This document shows, piece by piece, positions 8,550-16,266 of a DNA stretch of 44,375 nt. The notes beneath the pieces were generated by a model. The model had not been told where the DNA came from and ran no database searches. It saw only the letters and a list, made by a program, of their open reading frames with translations. Source of the DNA: Alphaproteobacteria bacterium (GTDB lineage Bacteria; Pseudomonadota; Alphaproteobacteria; Micropepsales; Micropepsaceae); assembly GCA_028871345.1 (NCBI GenBank), contig JAGWNK010000034.1:1-44375 (forward strand), written 5' to 3'. Numbering within the stretch: position 1 is the first letter of the stretch; each line of letters opens with the position of its first letter. The position numbers were made by a program, and so were the translations under genes.

Positions 8550-9925
8550 ATATGCAACCACAAAATTCCTGGCGGTCGATATTGACCGACCAACGGAAGG
8601 CGGCCCTTGCAGGCGGCGCCCAGAGGGCGGCGCAACTAGCATCACTCCAATTACAGCAGCTCTGGAAATGGTGTCTGGCGCACAAGGGGATCGCAGCGGC
8701 CATTATTGGCGCGATCGTCGTCCTGATCGCGGTACTGGAGTTTCGCGGCGGGAATACGGTTCAGTACCTGTCGGCGAAGGTGGTGCGCGGCGACATCCAT
8801 GACGTCGTAGAGGCGACGGGTACGATCAACGCAGTCACGACGGTCCAGGTCGGCTCGCAGGTTTCCGGGACGATTTCCAAGCTCAACGCCGACTTCAATT
8901 CCCGTGTTCATATCGGACAAGTGATCGCGACGATCGATCCGGCGCTGTTCCGCGGAGCTCTGCAGGAGGCCGAAGCCGATCTGGAGAATTCCAAGGCGAA
9001 CGTTTCGGCAGCGAAAGCGGAACTCGGAAAATCACGTGCAACCCTGATACAAATGAAGGCCGACTATTCGCGAGCGGAAGCGCTCATAAAGGCCAACGCG
9101 GCGTCGCAGCAGTTCTACGACCAGGCAAGGGCGAATTACGAAGTGGCGAAAGCCGCGACAGATGCTGCGTCGGCGGCGGTCAACCAGGCGGAGGCTCAAG
9201 TTCGGCAGAAGGCCGCGGCGGTTGCCGTCGCACAGGCGAATCTGGATTACACCACAATCCGTTCGCCGATCGATGGTATTGTCGTGGCGCGCAATGTCGA
9301 CGTCGGGCAGACCGTGGCCGCTTCGCTGCAGGCGCCGACCATCTTTACGATCGCGCAAGACCTCACCAAGATGCAGGTCTACGCCAAGACCGATGAATCC
9401 GACGTCGGCCGCATCAGGGTCGGGCGCCACGTGACCTTCAAAGTCGACGCGTTTCCCAAGGACGTGTTCGATGGCGTGGTGAGCCAGATCCGGATGAATG
9501 CGACGACGGTCCAGAACGTCGTGACCTACGACACGATCATCGATTTTGCCAACCCCAGGATGAAGCTGTTTCCAGGAATGACGGCCTTCGTGACGATTCC
9601 CGTTGCCACCGCCAAGGACGTACTGGAAGTCCCCAACACAGCTCTCCGGTTCAGGCCGCCGCTGCCGCCCGAGGAAATCCGTTCGCTTTATGCAAGATAT
9701 GGCATCGACGCCAACGGCAATCCAGAGGGGCAACGGCGCTCTGTTCATGGCGAGTCGGCGGTTGTCTGGAAACTGCGGCGCAACGGCGCGCTCGAACCCG
9801 TGGACGTGACAATCGATATCACCGATCACGCCTATACGCAGATCGTCGAGGTCATCAAGGGCGAATTGGCGGAAGGCGACGACATCGTCACCGCGGCGGT
9901 TGTGCCCAAGGCGGCTCACCCATGA
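8546..9925 (+). CDS. MacA/HlyD-type periplasmic adaptor
   Basis: This 459-residue membrane fusion protein has a cytoplasmic N-terminus, one transmembrane helix (about 50-68, AAIIGAIVVLIAVLEF), and a split biotinyl-lipoyl barrel (GTINAVTTVQVGSQVSG and TIRSPIDGIVVARNVDVGQ) around an Ala-rich coiled-coil hairpin (about 140-235). A beta-barrel and a membrane-proximal domain follow. It should form the periplasmic channel of the ABC pump with the flanking genes and needs an outer-membrane TolC-like partner, which is not in the window. It starts with the ATGA overlap at the permease stop; a second ATG two codons later is an alternative start. Confidence 0.9.
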   Translation: MNMQPQNSWRSILTDQRKAALAGGAQRAAQLASLQLQQLWKWCLAHKGIAAAIIGAIVVLIAVLEFRGGNTVQYLSAKVVRGDIHDVVEATGTINAVTTVQVGSQVSGTISKLNADFNSRVHIGQVIATIDPALFRGALQEAEADLENSKANVSAAKAELGKSRATLIQMKADYSRAEALIKANAASQQFYDQARANYEVAKAATDAASAAVNQAEAQVRQKAAAVAVAQANLDYTTIRSPIDGIVVARNVDVGQTVAASLQAPTIFTIAQDLTKMQVYAKTDESDVGRIRVGRHVTFKVDAFPKDVFDGVVSQIRMNATTVQNVVTYDTIIDFANPRMKLFPGMTAFVTIPVATAKDVLEVPNTALRFRPPLPPEEIRSLYARYGIDANGNPEGQRRSVHGESAVVWKLRRNGALEPVDVTIDITDHAYTQIVEVIKGELAEGDDIVTAAVVPKAAHP

Positions 9926-10728
9926 CGGTCTCGGAAACGAAATTCGTGGAACTGAACCCCAGCGACGCCGTAGTTCCGTCTTCTGTTGTGGGGGATGCCA
10001 TCATTCGTGTCGAGAACCTTCACAAATACTACGAGATGGGTGAGACCCGCGTTCATGCACTGCGCGGCGTGAGTCTCCGCATACGCGCGGGGGAGTTCAT
10101 CGCGGTGATGGGCGCCAGCGGCAGCGGCAAGTCCACTCTGATGAACATCATCGGCTGCCTCGACCAGCAGACCAGCGGCGAATATTTTCTCGAAGGAACC
10201 GATGTTGCAAAGCTGGACAAGCATTCGCTGGCGGGTATCAGGAATCGAAAGCTCGGCTTTGTATTCCAGGGGTTCAACCTGATATCGCGGACGACTGCGC
10301 TCGAAAATGTCGCTTTGCCGACCCTCTACACCAAAATGGACAGGCCGGAGAGAGTTCGCCGTGCTTCTGAAGCTCTTGCTCTGGTGGGGTTGGGAGACCG
10401 GCAGGACCATTACCCTTCCCAGATGTCGGGAGGCCAGCAGCAGCGCGTGGCCATTGCCAGGGCGCTCGTGAACGGGCCGTCGATCTTGATCGCGGATGAG
10501 CCTACTGGGAATCTCGACAGCCGCACATCGGTCGAGATCATGGATGTCCTTCAGAATTTGAACCGTCAGGGACTGACCATTGTCATGGTCACCCACGAGC
10601 CCGATATCGCGCAGTTCACGAAGCGGGTCGTCGTATTTCGTGACGGGAAGATCCGACGAGACGAACCCGTTGCAGATCGGTGGGATGCGAACGTGGTGCT
10701 AAAAACGTTGCCTGTTCTTGAGGACTAA
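9922..10728 (+). CDS. MacB/LolD-type ABC transporter ATPase
   Basis: This 268-residue nucleotide-binding subunit powers the MacB-like pump. Walker A is GASGSGKST (about 64-72, Lys70), the signature motif is SGGQQQR (about 169-175), and Walker B is [12 protein letters not shown] with Asp192/Glu193. The GNLDSRTS sequence and overall length fit the LolD/MacB ATPase group. An extra N-terminal tail of about 30 residues precedes the domain. The start overlaps the adaptor stop by 4 nt. The gene ends 34 nt before the response-regulator ATG, which joins transport and sensing genes in one operon, as in several antimicrobial-peptide or envelope-stress detoxification modules. Confidence 0.92.
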   Translation: MTVSETKFVELNPSDAVVPSSVVGDAIIRVENLHKYYEMGETRVHALRGVSLRIRAGEFIAVMGASGSGKSTLMNIIGCLDQQTSGEYFLEGTDVAKLDKHSLAGIRNRKLGFVFQGFNLISRTTALENVALPTLYTKMDRPERVRRASEALALVGLGDRQDHYPSQMSGGQQQRVAIARALVNGPSILIADEPTGNLDSRTSVEIMDVLQNLNRQGLTIVMVTHEPDIAQFTKRVVVFRDGKIRRDEPVADRWDANVVLKTLPVLED

Positions 10729-10762
10729 ACTTCCGCGTTTCACGCAAGGAGCGGACAGGAAG

Positions 10763-11440
10763 ATGCGGCTTCTGGTCGTCGAAGACGAGAAAAGAATTGC
10801 CGAACTTGTGCGGGCGGCTCTTGGGCGCGCAGGTTTTGTGGTCGATACCGTCGGCACCGCGGCGGACGCCGTCGCCGGGCTGGCACTTGCCACCTACGAT
10901 GCGGTGATCCTCGATCTTGGCCTGCCCGATGGCGACGGCCTTGGCGTCCTTGCGGAAATCCGCCGACTGGGAGACTCCACGCCCGTCCTCGTGCTGACCG
11001 CGCGCGATGCCGTCGAAGATCGCGTCCTCGGCTTGAATACCGGTGCAGACGACTATCTGATCAAGCCGTTCGACATGTCGGAACTCGTTGCCCGGACGAA
11101 GGCTCTGCTTCGCCGGCCAGGACAGGCCTTGGGCGTCGTGCTCGAAGCCGGAAACGTCATCCTCGACACCATCGGGCGCGATGTCCGCGTCGCCGGAACG
11201 GTCGTACCACTGCCGCGCAGGGAACTGGCGGTACTCGAACACCTCATGCGACGCCTTGGCCGCGTTGTCCCAAAATCGGTGCTGGAGGACAAGCTCTACG
11301 GCATCGACGACGAACTCGAGTCGAATGCGATTCCCGTGCACGTTTCTCATCTGAGAAAGAAGTTGATCGACGCTGGCGCTACACCGGAAATTCATACGGT
11401 GAGGGGCGTCGGCTATCTCCTGACGGAGAAAGCGCGATGA
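10763..11440 (+). CDS. OmpR/PmrA-type response regulator
   Basis: This 225-residue regulator has a receiver domain (1-115) with acidic pocket residues near the N-terminus (VVEDE), the phospho-acceptor Asp51 in VILDLGLPDGDG, the conserved Thr (VLVLTAR) and Lys (LIKPFD). A winged-helix DNA-binding domain follows (about 125-222). The sequence is closest in feel to the PmrA/QseB/TctD branch, whose members bind two TTAA-like half-sites; that matches the three operators found nearby. The ATG giving MRLLVVEDE is preferred because an AGGA site lies just upstream and longer forms add 15 non-conserved residues. Its stop overlaps the kinase start (ATGA). Confidence 0.92.
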   Translation: MRLLVVEDEKRIAELVRAALGRAGFVVDTVGTAADAVAGLALATYDAVILDLGLPDGDGLGVLAEIRRLGDSTPVLVLTARDAVEDRVLGLNTGADDYLIKPFDMSELVARTKALLRRPGQALGVVLEAGNVILDTIGRDVRVAGTVVPLPRRELAVLEHLMRRLGRVVPKSVLEDKLYGIDDELESNAIPVHVSHLRKKLIDAGATPEIHTVRGVGYLLTEKAR

Positions 11441-12798
11441 GGATGTGGCCGCAGTCGCTTCAGGCGCAGCTCGCAGTCCGCCTGTCGCTTGTCTTTCTGG
11501 CGGCCGCGGCCCTCGCAGTGGCGGCACTGGTTTGGCAGGGGTCGATCACAGCGGACACCTACCACAACGACAAGCTCCTGGCACGGGCGACGGAAATTGC
11601 CCGATATGTCGTACCCGTTGCTGGCGGACGGATTCGGGTCGATCTGCCGCCCAAGCTGAAACAACGCTACGACGAGGCGAGAGCGGCCAACCTTTACGCG
11701 GTGCGGCTTGGGAACGGATACACGATTGCGTCGGGGACCGAGTTCGCCGCTTTTGCGGAGCGCGCGCCAGCGGCGGCCGAAAAGCCGCGTTACATCAGTC
11801 TTGAGGACTTCGGTAAGTCCGGAAATGACTTTTACGGCGTCACGATGCGCGCGACGACGGCAGCAGGACCGGCATCGATTACCGTCGCCCGTGTGTCGGA
11901 TGCCGACGAAGTGGCGGAGGCGCTTCTCTGGGAGTTCGTGCATAAGGTCGCGTGGTTGGTGCCGCTGTTCGCGGCGATAATGTTGGCGATCGCCATATGG
12001 AGTATCCGGCGGGGGCTTCATGCGGTATCCGCCGTGTCTGTGCGCGCGGCCACGATCGACGCGGACACAATAGGTGAACGTCTGCCGACGGCAGGCCTGC
12101 CGACCGAACTCGTGCCGCTCGTCACGGCAGTGAATTCGGCGTTCGACCGGCTCGAGAAAGGCTTTGCTGTGCAACGGCAGTTCACCGCAAATGCGGCCCA
12201 CGAGTTGCGCACGCCGCTGACCATGCTGACTGCCGGGCTCGACGAACTTGGCGCGGACGCATCTGTCGAGAAGTTGCGCGGCGATGCTGCCCGGATGAAT
12301 CGTCTGGTCGACCAGCTCCTGCGCGTGGCCCGTCTGGACGCTATGCCCATGAACCTCAAGGATGCTGTGAATCTCAACGAGATCGCAACAGACGTCGTCG
12401 CCTATCTTGCACCATGGGCGATTGCCCGCAGGCGCGAGCTGGGGCTGGAGGTTCCGGAGCATCCTGTGCTTGTGAAGGGCAACGCAGCGGCAATCGCCGA
12501 TGCGTTGCGCAATGTGATCGAGAATGCTGTTCGTCACACGCCTGAGCACACGGAGGTCAGAATTGCGGTGGGAGCCGATGGAAGTGTGACAATCGACGAT
12601 AGCGGTACTGGCATTCCCGCCACGGACCGTCCACATATCTTCGACCGATTTTGGCGCGGCAAGGACACCGGCTCGCCGGGCGCTGGCCTGGGGCTTTCGA
12701 TCGTGGCCGAGATTGTCCGCATGCATGGTGGGGATATCGACGTGGGTGACGCGCCCGGCGGCGGCGCTTCTTTCACGCTGAAGTTCCGCCCGGCGTGA
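11437..12798 (+). CDS. Sensor histidine kinase
   Basis: This 453-residue membrane kinase pairs with the overlapping response regulator. TM1 is at about 12-32 and TM2 at about 168-190 (VAWLVPLFAAIMLAIAIWSI), enclosing a periplasmic sensor domain of about 135 residues with no recognised fold. A HAMP-like linker leads to the H-box FTANAAHELRTPLTML with His255. The ATPase domain shows the N-box NVIENAVRHTP, G1 DSGTGIP, F-box FDRFWRG and G2 GAGLGLSIV. All catalytic motifs are intact. The signal is unknown; metal or cationic envelope stress is suggested by PmrB/QseC similarity and the neighbours. The PepSY protein could act on the periplasmic domain. Confidence 0.92.
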   Translation: MRMWPQSLQAQLAVRLSLVFLAAAALAVAALVWQGSITADTYHNDKLLARATEIARYVVPVAGGRIRVDLPPKLKQRYDEARAANLYAVRLGNGYTIASGTEFAAFAERAPAAAEKPRYISLEDFGKSGNDFYGVTMRATTAAGPASITVARVSDADEVAEALLWEFVHKVAWLVPLFAAIMLAIAIWSIRRGLHAVSAVSVRAATIDADTIGERLPTAGLPTELVPLVTAVNSAFDRLEKGFAVQRQFTANAAHELRTPLTMLTAGLDELGADASVEKLRGDAARMNRLVDQLLRVARLDAMPMNLKDAVNLNEIATDVVAYLAPWAIARRRELGLEVPEHPVLVKGNAAAIADALRNVIENAVRHTPEHTEVRIAVGADGSVTIDDSGTGIPATDRPHIFDRFWRGKDTGSPGAGLGLSIVAEIVRMHGGDIDVGDAPGGGASFTLKFRPA

Positions 12799-12846
12799 AT
12801 GTCGATTCGTCAAATCCTTGCGTTTTTACGCGGATGCGGTGCGGCA

Positions 12847-12863
12847 CTTAATACTGGCTTAAA
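12847..12863 (+). promoter_or_regulatory. Tandem half-site operator upstream of DUF1259 gene
   Basis: The sequence CTTAAT-ACTGG-CTTAAA is the most symmetric of the three copies, with both half-sites CTTAAW. It lies 77 nt before the DUF1259 ATG and 48 nt after the kinase stop. It fits the known PmrA-box form of two YTTAAK-like half-sites separated by five bases. It suggests that the DUF1259, beta-propeller and MFS genes belong to the same regulon as the upstream ABC and PepSY genes. Confidence 0.72.
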
Positions 12864-12940
12864 CGAACGATCGGAGGTTCGCCTCTGCTTGGTTCGTCAG
12901 CGGTTAATGCGGCTGCGCTCGATCGATAGGGAGATACGTC

Positions 12941-13882
12941 ATGGAACACATCTTGTCGTCCAAGAACTGGCGTGGCCGGCGCGCTGGCGCAGATCTGCTT
13001 GCGGCACTTATCGTTGGCTCGGTCCTGTTGGCAGTCCCCTGTTCGGCTGCAGACGACGCAAAATGGCAACCTGTCGCAGCGGCGCTCGGAAAATCCGGCA
13101 CCGAGATGCCCGGTGGCGTCTATCGCGTCGGCCTCCCCCGATCCGACCTGCACGTCACACTCGACGGCGTCGTGCTGAAACCCACTCTGGCGCTCGGCTC
13201 GTGGCTTTCATTCGCGTCAATGGGTGACCACGCGATGGTGATGGGCGATCTCGTGCTGACCGAGGCCGAAGTCGGTCCCGTGATGAAGAAGCTTGCAGAG
13301 GGAAACATCGAGATCACGGCGCTGCACAACCACTTGTTCCGCGCGCGGCCGGCGACCTTCTATATGCACATCTACGGAGAAGGTGATGCCGTCGTTCTTG
13401 CCCGTACCCTTCACGACGGACTCGCGTTGAGCAAGACGCCGCTGGGAGCGGCCCCCGCCGCCTCCGCTTCATCCAAGATCGACCTCGATACTGCCGCCAT
13501 CGACAAGGCACTGGGGGCAACCGGCAAGGTGGCCGGCGGGGTCTATCAGATCGGCATTCCCCGCGCCGAACCGCCGAAAGAACGCGGGGTGGAGCTGCCC
13601 GCCGCTTGGGGCACGTCCGAGGCGATCAACTTCCAGCCGACCGGGAACGGCAAGGCCGCCATCACCGGCGATTTTGTGCTGACGGCATCTGAGGTCAACC
13701 CAGTTCTTCGCACGCTACGGGAGAATGGAATCGAAGTGACGGCCCTGCACAATCACATGCTGAACGATGAGCCCCGGCTGTTCTTCATGCACTTCTGGGC
13801 GAATGAGCGATTGGAAAAGCTATTGGCCGGGCTGCAAGCTGCCCTTGACCATGTAGCCGTCCAAAAGAACGCCGCCAGATGA
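12941..13882 (+). CDS. Secreted two-repeat DUF1259 (LppY/LpqO) protein
   Basis: This 313-residue exported protein has a signal-like N-terminus (about 1-38, hydrophobic LLAALIVGSVLLAVPCSA). Two DUF1259 repeats follow (about 40-165 and 185-310). Each carries the GGVYxxGxPR start, an (A/S)xxGDxVLTxxEV region and the NIEITALHNH / GIEVTALHNH signature followed by a FxMHxx segment. The paired histidines could bind a metal, but the biochemical role of the family (LppY, LpqO) is unknown. The gene is first in a unit whose next gene starts with a 4-nt overlap, and it has the shared operator upstream. It is probably a periplasmic stress-response or metal-handling protein. Confidence 0.85.
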   Translation: MEHILSSKNWRGRRAGADLLAALIVGSVLLAVPCSAADDAKWQPVAAALGKSGTEMPGGVYRVGLPRSDLHVTLDGVVLKPTLALGSWLSFASMGDHAMVMGDLVLTEAEVGPVMKKLAEGNIEITALHNHLFRARPATFYMHIYGEGDAVVLARTLHDGLALSKTPLGAAPAASASSKIDLDTAAIDKALGATGKVAGGVYQIGIPRAEPPKERGVELPAAWGTSEAINFQPTGNGKAAITGDFVLTASEVNPVLRTLRENGIEVTALHNHMLNDEPRLFFMHFWANERLEKLLAGLQAALDHVAVQKNAAR

Positions 13883-14865
13883 TTGCTCGGCTGGCAATTG
13901 GTATCGGGCTTGCCATCGCTTGCGTGACGCAGGTGTGCACTGCGGCGCCGCTCGCCCTTGAGGGAATTATCCCGCTACCCAACACCTCCGGCCGCATCGA
14001 CCATATGGCGGTCGATGTGGCCCGCAAGCGGCTGTTCGTCGTGGAACTGGGCAATGGGAGCGTTGATGTCGTCGACATTGCGAGCCGAACAGTCGTGCAT
14101 CGGATCAGCGGTTTGGACGAGCCGCAGGGCGTCGCTTATGCCGCGAAGCCGGATGTTCTTGTCGTCGCGTGCGGCGGCGACGGCGTGGTGCGATTCTTCG
14201 ACGGCAAGGACTACGCGCCACGCGGTGTTATCAAATTGGGAGACGATGCCGATAACGCACATCTCGATCCCCGCAATGGCCGTGTCGTCGTTGGCTACGG
14301 TAGCGGCGGTCTCGCTGTCATCGATCCAGCGAAGGGTGCAAAGCAATCCGACATTCCACTTCCTGCCCACCCCGAAGGGTTCATAGTCTCCGCAGTGAAC
14401 GGTCGTGCTTATGTCAACGTGCCCGACGCGGATGCCATCGAAATCGTCGACCTCGATGCGGGAAAACCATTGACGAAGTGGACTCTGCCGCAACACTGGT
14501 CCTCGAATTTCCCGATTGCTCTGGATGATAGCGGTCACGTTGCCGCCGTGTTTCGCTCGCCGTCCAAACTGGCGCTCTTCGATGAGGGCAGGGGGCAGCT
14601 GACGGCCGCGGCGGATACCTGCAGCGATGCCGATGACGTGTTCTTCGATATTAAACGGAAGCGGCTCTATGTGAGCTGTGGCCAGGGCGTGGTGGATATA
14701 TTCCCTTGGAACGGAAAGAACCTTGGTCCGCTGGAGAGGGTTTCAACCTCGTCTGGTGCCCGGACCAGTCTGTTCGTCTCCGAGTTCGACCGCCTGATTG
14801 TTGCCGCTCGCGCGGGGCTGCTAGGATCAAGTGCGGCGATTCAGATCTACCGGCCGCTGCCCTGA
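13879..14865 (+). CDS. Secreted YncE-like beta-propeller protein
   Basis: This 328-residue protein has a signal peptide (about 1-22, ending CTA) and a run of beta-propeller blades. Blade-like motifs include RLFVVELGNGSVDVVDIAS, VLVVACGGDGVVRFFDG, RVVVGYGSGGLAVIDPA and RLYVSCGQGVVDIFPW. The repeat spacing of about 40-45 residues and the YVTN-like pattern place it with YncE-type seven-bladed proteins. The function of such periplasmic proteins is mostly unknown; binding or scaffolding is likely. It starts with ATGA overlap at the DUF1259 stop, so the two are translationally coupled and probably act together in the periplasm. Confidence 0.82.
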   Translation: MIARLAIGIGLAIACVTQVCTAAPLALEGIIPLPNTSGRIDHMAVDVARKRLFVVELGNGSVDVVDIASRTVVHRISGLDEPQGVAYAAKPDVLVVACGGDGVVRFFDGKDYAPRGVIKLGDDADNAHLDPRNGRVVVGYGSGGLAVIDPAKGAKQSDIPLPAHPEGFIVSAVNGRAYVNVPDADAIEIVDLDAGKPLTKWTLPQHWSSNFPIALDDSGHVAAVFRSPSKLALFDEGRGQLTAAADTCSDADDVFFDIKRKRLYVSCGQGVVDIFPWNGKNLGPLERVSTSSGARTSLFVSEFDRLIVAARAGLLGSSAAIQIYRPLP

Positions 14866-14872
14866 GGACGCT

Positions 14873-16120
14873 TTGACCGAATCGACTGTGGCTTCGGACA
14901 GACGGTGGGGCTTGCTACCGGCCGGCGCTTCCAGCGATGCGTGGCGGCTTCTGTCTGGCAAGAGCCTGCGTGCCTTCACCGACGGTTTGGTCTCGGTTGT
15001 CCTTCCCGTTTATCTGATCCGCTTGGGCTATAGTGCCTTCGGTGTCGGCGCCATCGTCACCAGCACATTGCTCGGCTCGGCGCTCTTGACGCTGGCCATC
15101 GGCCTTTTCGCGCACCACTTTCCTGGCCGACGGATACTGCTCGCAGCGTGCGCTCTCATGGCGGCGACCGGACTTTCCTTCGCCGTCGCGACGGCGTTTT
15201 GGCCGCTGCTTATCGTCGCCTTCCTGGGAACAATCAATCCCTCGGCCGGTGATGTCAGCATCTTCTTGCCCGCCGAGCAGTCCCTGCTGGCTGGGACTGT
15301 GCCGTCAAAAGGGCGCACGGCGTTGTTCGCCCGCTACAGTTTGATTGGCTCGCTGGCCGGCGCCTTCGGCACTCTTGCAGCCGCCTTCCCGGATATGTTG
15401 GCCGGAAGGTTCGGCATGGACGAGATGGGCCTGCTGCGAGGCGTGTTTGTGTTCTACGCGGCAATCGGCTGTGCCACTTGGTTTATCTACCGTCCACTGT
15501 CTTCGCTGGGCGCGATTGCGGCTCCGTCCGACCGCAAACCCCTCGGACGTTCTCGCCACATCGTTTTGGTCATGGCGGGGCTGTTCAGTCTCGATGCCTT
15601 CGGTGGCGGGTTCGTCGTCCAATCGCTGCTGGCTTTGTGGTTGTTCAAGGCCTTTCACGTTTCCGTCGCAACGGCATCCTCAATTCTGTTCTGGGCAGGA
15701 ATCTGTTCGGCCGTGTCCTATCTCGTTGCGGTTCCGCTGTCCCGACGGTTTGGACTGATCAACACGATGGTGTTCACGCACCTGCCATCCAACGTCCTTC
15801 TTATCTTCGTCCCGTTCGCGCCGAACCTGACAATTGCGATAGCCCTGCTGCTGGTCCGCAGCGCCCTCTCGCAAATGGATGTGCCGACGCGGACGTCCTA
15901 CGTAATGGCCGTCGTCGCCCCCGAAGAGCGGCCCGCCGCGGCAAGCATCACCGCCGTACCGCGCAGTCTGGCAAGTGCGGTCAGCCCGCTCCTGGCGGGC
16001 TATCTGCTCAGCCTGTCGGTGTTCGGTTGGCCTCTCATCTTCGCCGGAACCCTGAAGGCCGTGTACGATTTGCTCTTGCTCATCCGCTTCCGGAACCTAC
16101 CGCCGCCCGAGGATACTTGA
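14873..16120 (+). CDS. MFS transporter
   Basis: This protein of about 415 residues is a major facilitator superfamily permease with roughly 12 hydrophobic segments. The first cytoplasmic loop (FAHHFPGRRI) and the region around residues 128-165 (AEQSLLAG...RYSLIGSLAG) fit prokaryotic efflux MFS proteins. The TTG at 14873 is chosen because a GAGGA site overlaps the preceding stop just before it; a GTG at 14888 is the alternative. Upstream ATGs would run back into the beta-propeller gene. Substrate unknown; its place between the DUF1259/beta-propeller pair and chrA suggests toxicant or metal-complex efflux. The start is less certain than the gene. Confidence 0.84.
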   Translation: MTESTVASDRRWGLLPAGASSDAWRLLSGKSLRAFTDGLVSVVLPVYLIRLGYSAFGVGAIVTSTLLGSALLTLAIGLFAHHFPGRRILLAACALMAATGLSFAVATAFWPLLIVAFLGTINPSAGDVSIFLPAEQSLLAGTVPSKGRTALFARYSLIGSLAGAFGTLAAAFPDMLAGRFGMDEMGLLRGVFVFYAAIGCATWFIYRPLSSLGAIAAPSDRKPLGRSRHIVLVMAGLFSLDAFGGGFVVQSLLALWLFKAFHVSVATASSILFWAGICSAVSYLVAVPLSRRFGLINTMVFTHLPSNVLLIFVPFAPNLTIAIALLLVRSALSQMDVPTRTSYVMAVVAPEERPAAASITAVPRSLASAVSPLLAGYLLSLSVFGWPLIFAGTLKAVYDLLLLIRFRNLPPPEDT

Positions 16121-16140
16121 CGCAGCGCCCTTTAGGTCCG

Positions 16141-16263
16141 GCAGAGCTTGAATGTCTGAGGGCGAGCGTCATACTGGGGTCATGGGGATGCAGGCTCCCC
16201 GTCAGACGGTGGTCGTCCAAGCTCTGCTTCATCCCGCGCCGTCCCGGTGCGGAAGGAGCTTGG
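16141..16263 (+). promoter_or_regulatory. Structured leader upstream of chrA with alternative pairings (candidate riboregulator)
   Basis: Nested helices are visible: P1 GCAGAGCTTG (16141-16150) with CAAGCTCTGC (16218-16227); P2 GTCTGA (16154-16159) with TCAGAC (16202-16207); P3 GGGGA (16184-16188) with TCCCC (16196-16200). A separate hairpin is formed by 16234-16241 with 16245-16252, one G-U pair included. The 3' strand of P1 can also pair over 8 bp: CCAAGCTC (16217-16224) with GAGCTTGG (16256-16263). That second pairing covers the end of the AAGGAG Shine-Dalgarno (16253-16258) of chrA. The two folds are mutually exclusive, which is the usual logic of translational riboswitches or attenuators. 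The ligand is unknown. Structured chrB RNA motifs have been described upstream of chromate genes; whether this is one of them cannot be decided here. Confidence 0.6.
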
Positions 16264-16266
16264 CAT

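Noticed and set aside
9032..9919. Open frame of 295 codons opposite the MacA-like adaptor
   Set aside because: Shadow composition, no start signal, no domain.
11413..12813. Open frame of 466 codons on the minus strand opposite the histidine kinase
   Set aside because: It mirrors a kinase gene with all motifs intact, is rich in Arg/His as expected for an antisense shadow, and has no domain or ribosome site.
16141..16227. Integron attC-like site before chrA
   Set aside because: The long imperfect palindrome could suggest attC, but the expected RYYYAAC and GTTRRRY ends are missing and there is no cassette array.
15478..16266. In-frame upstream extension of chrA
   Set aside because: It would overlap the MFS gene almost entirely; the ATG at 16267 has a strong ribosome site.
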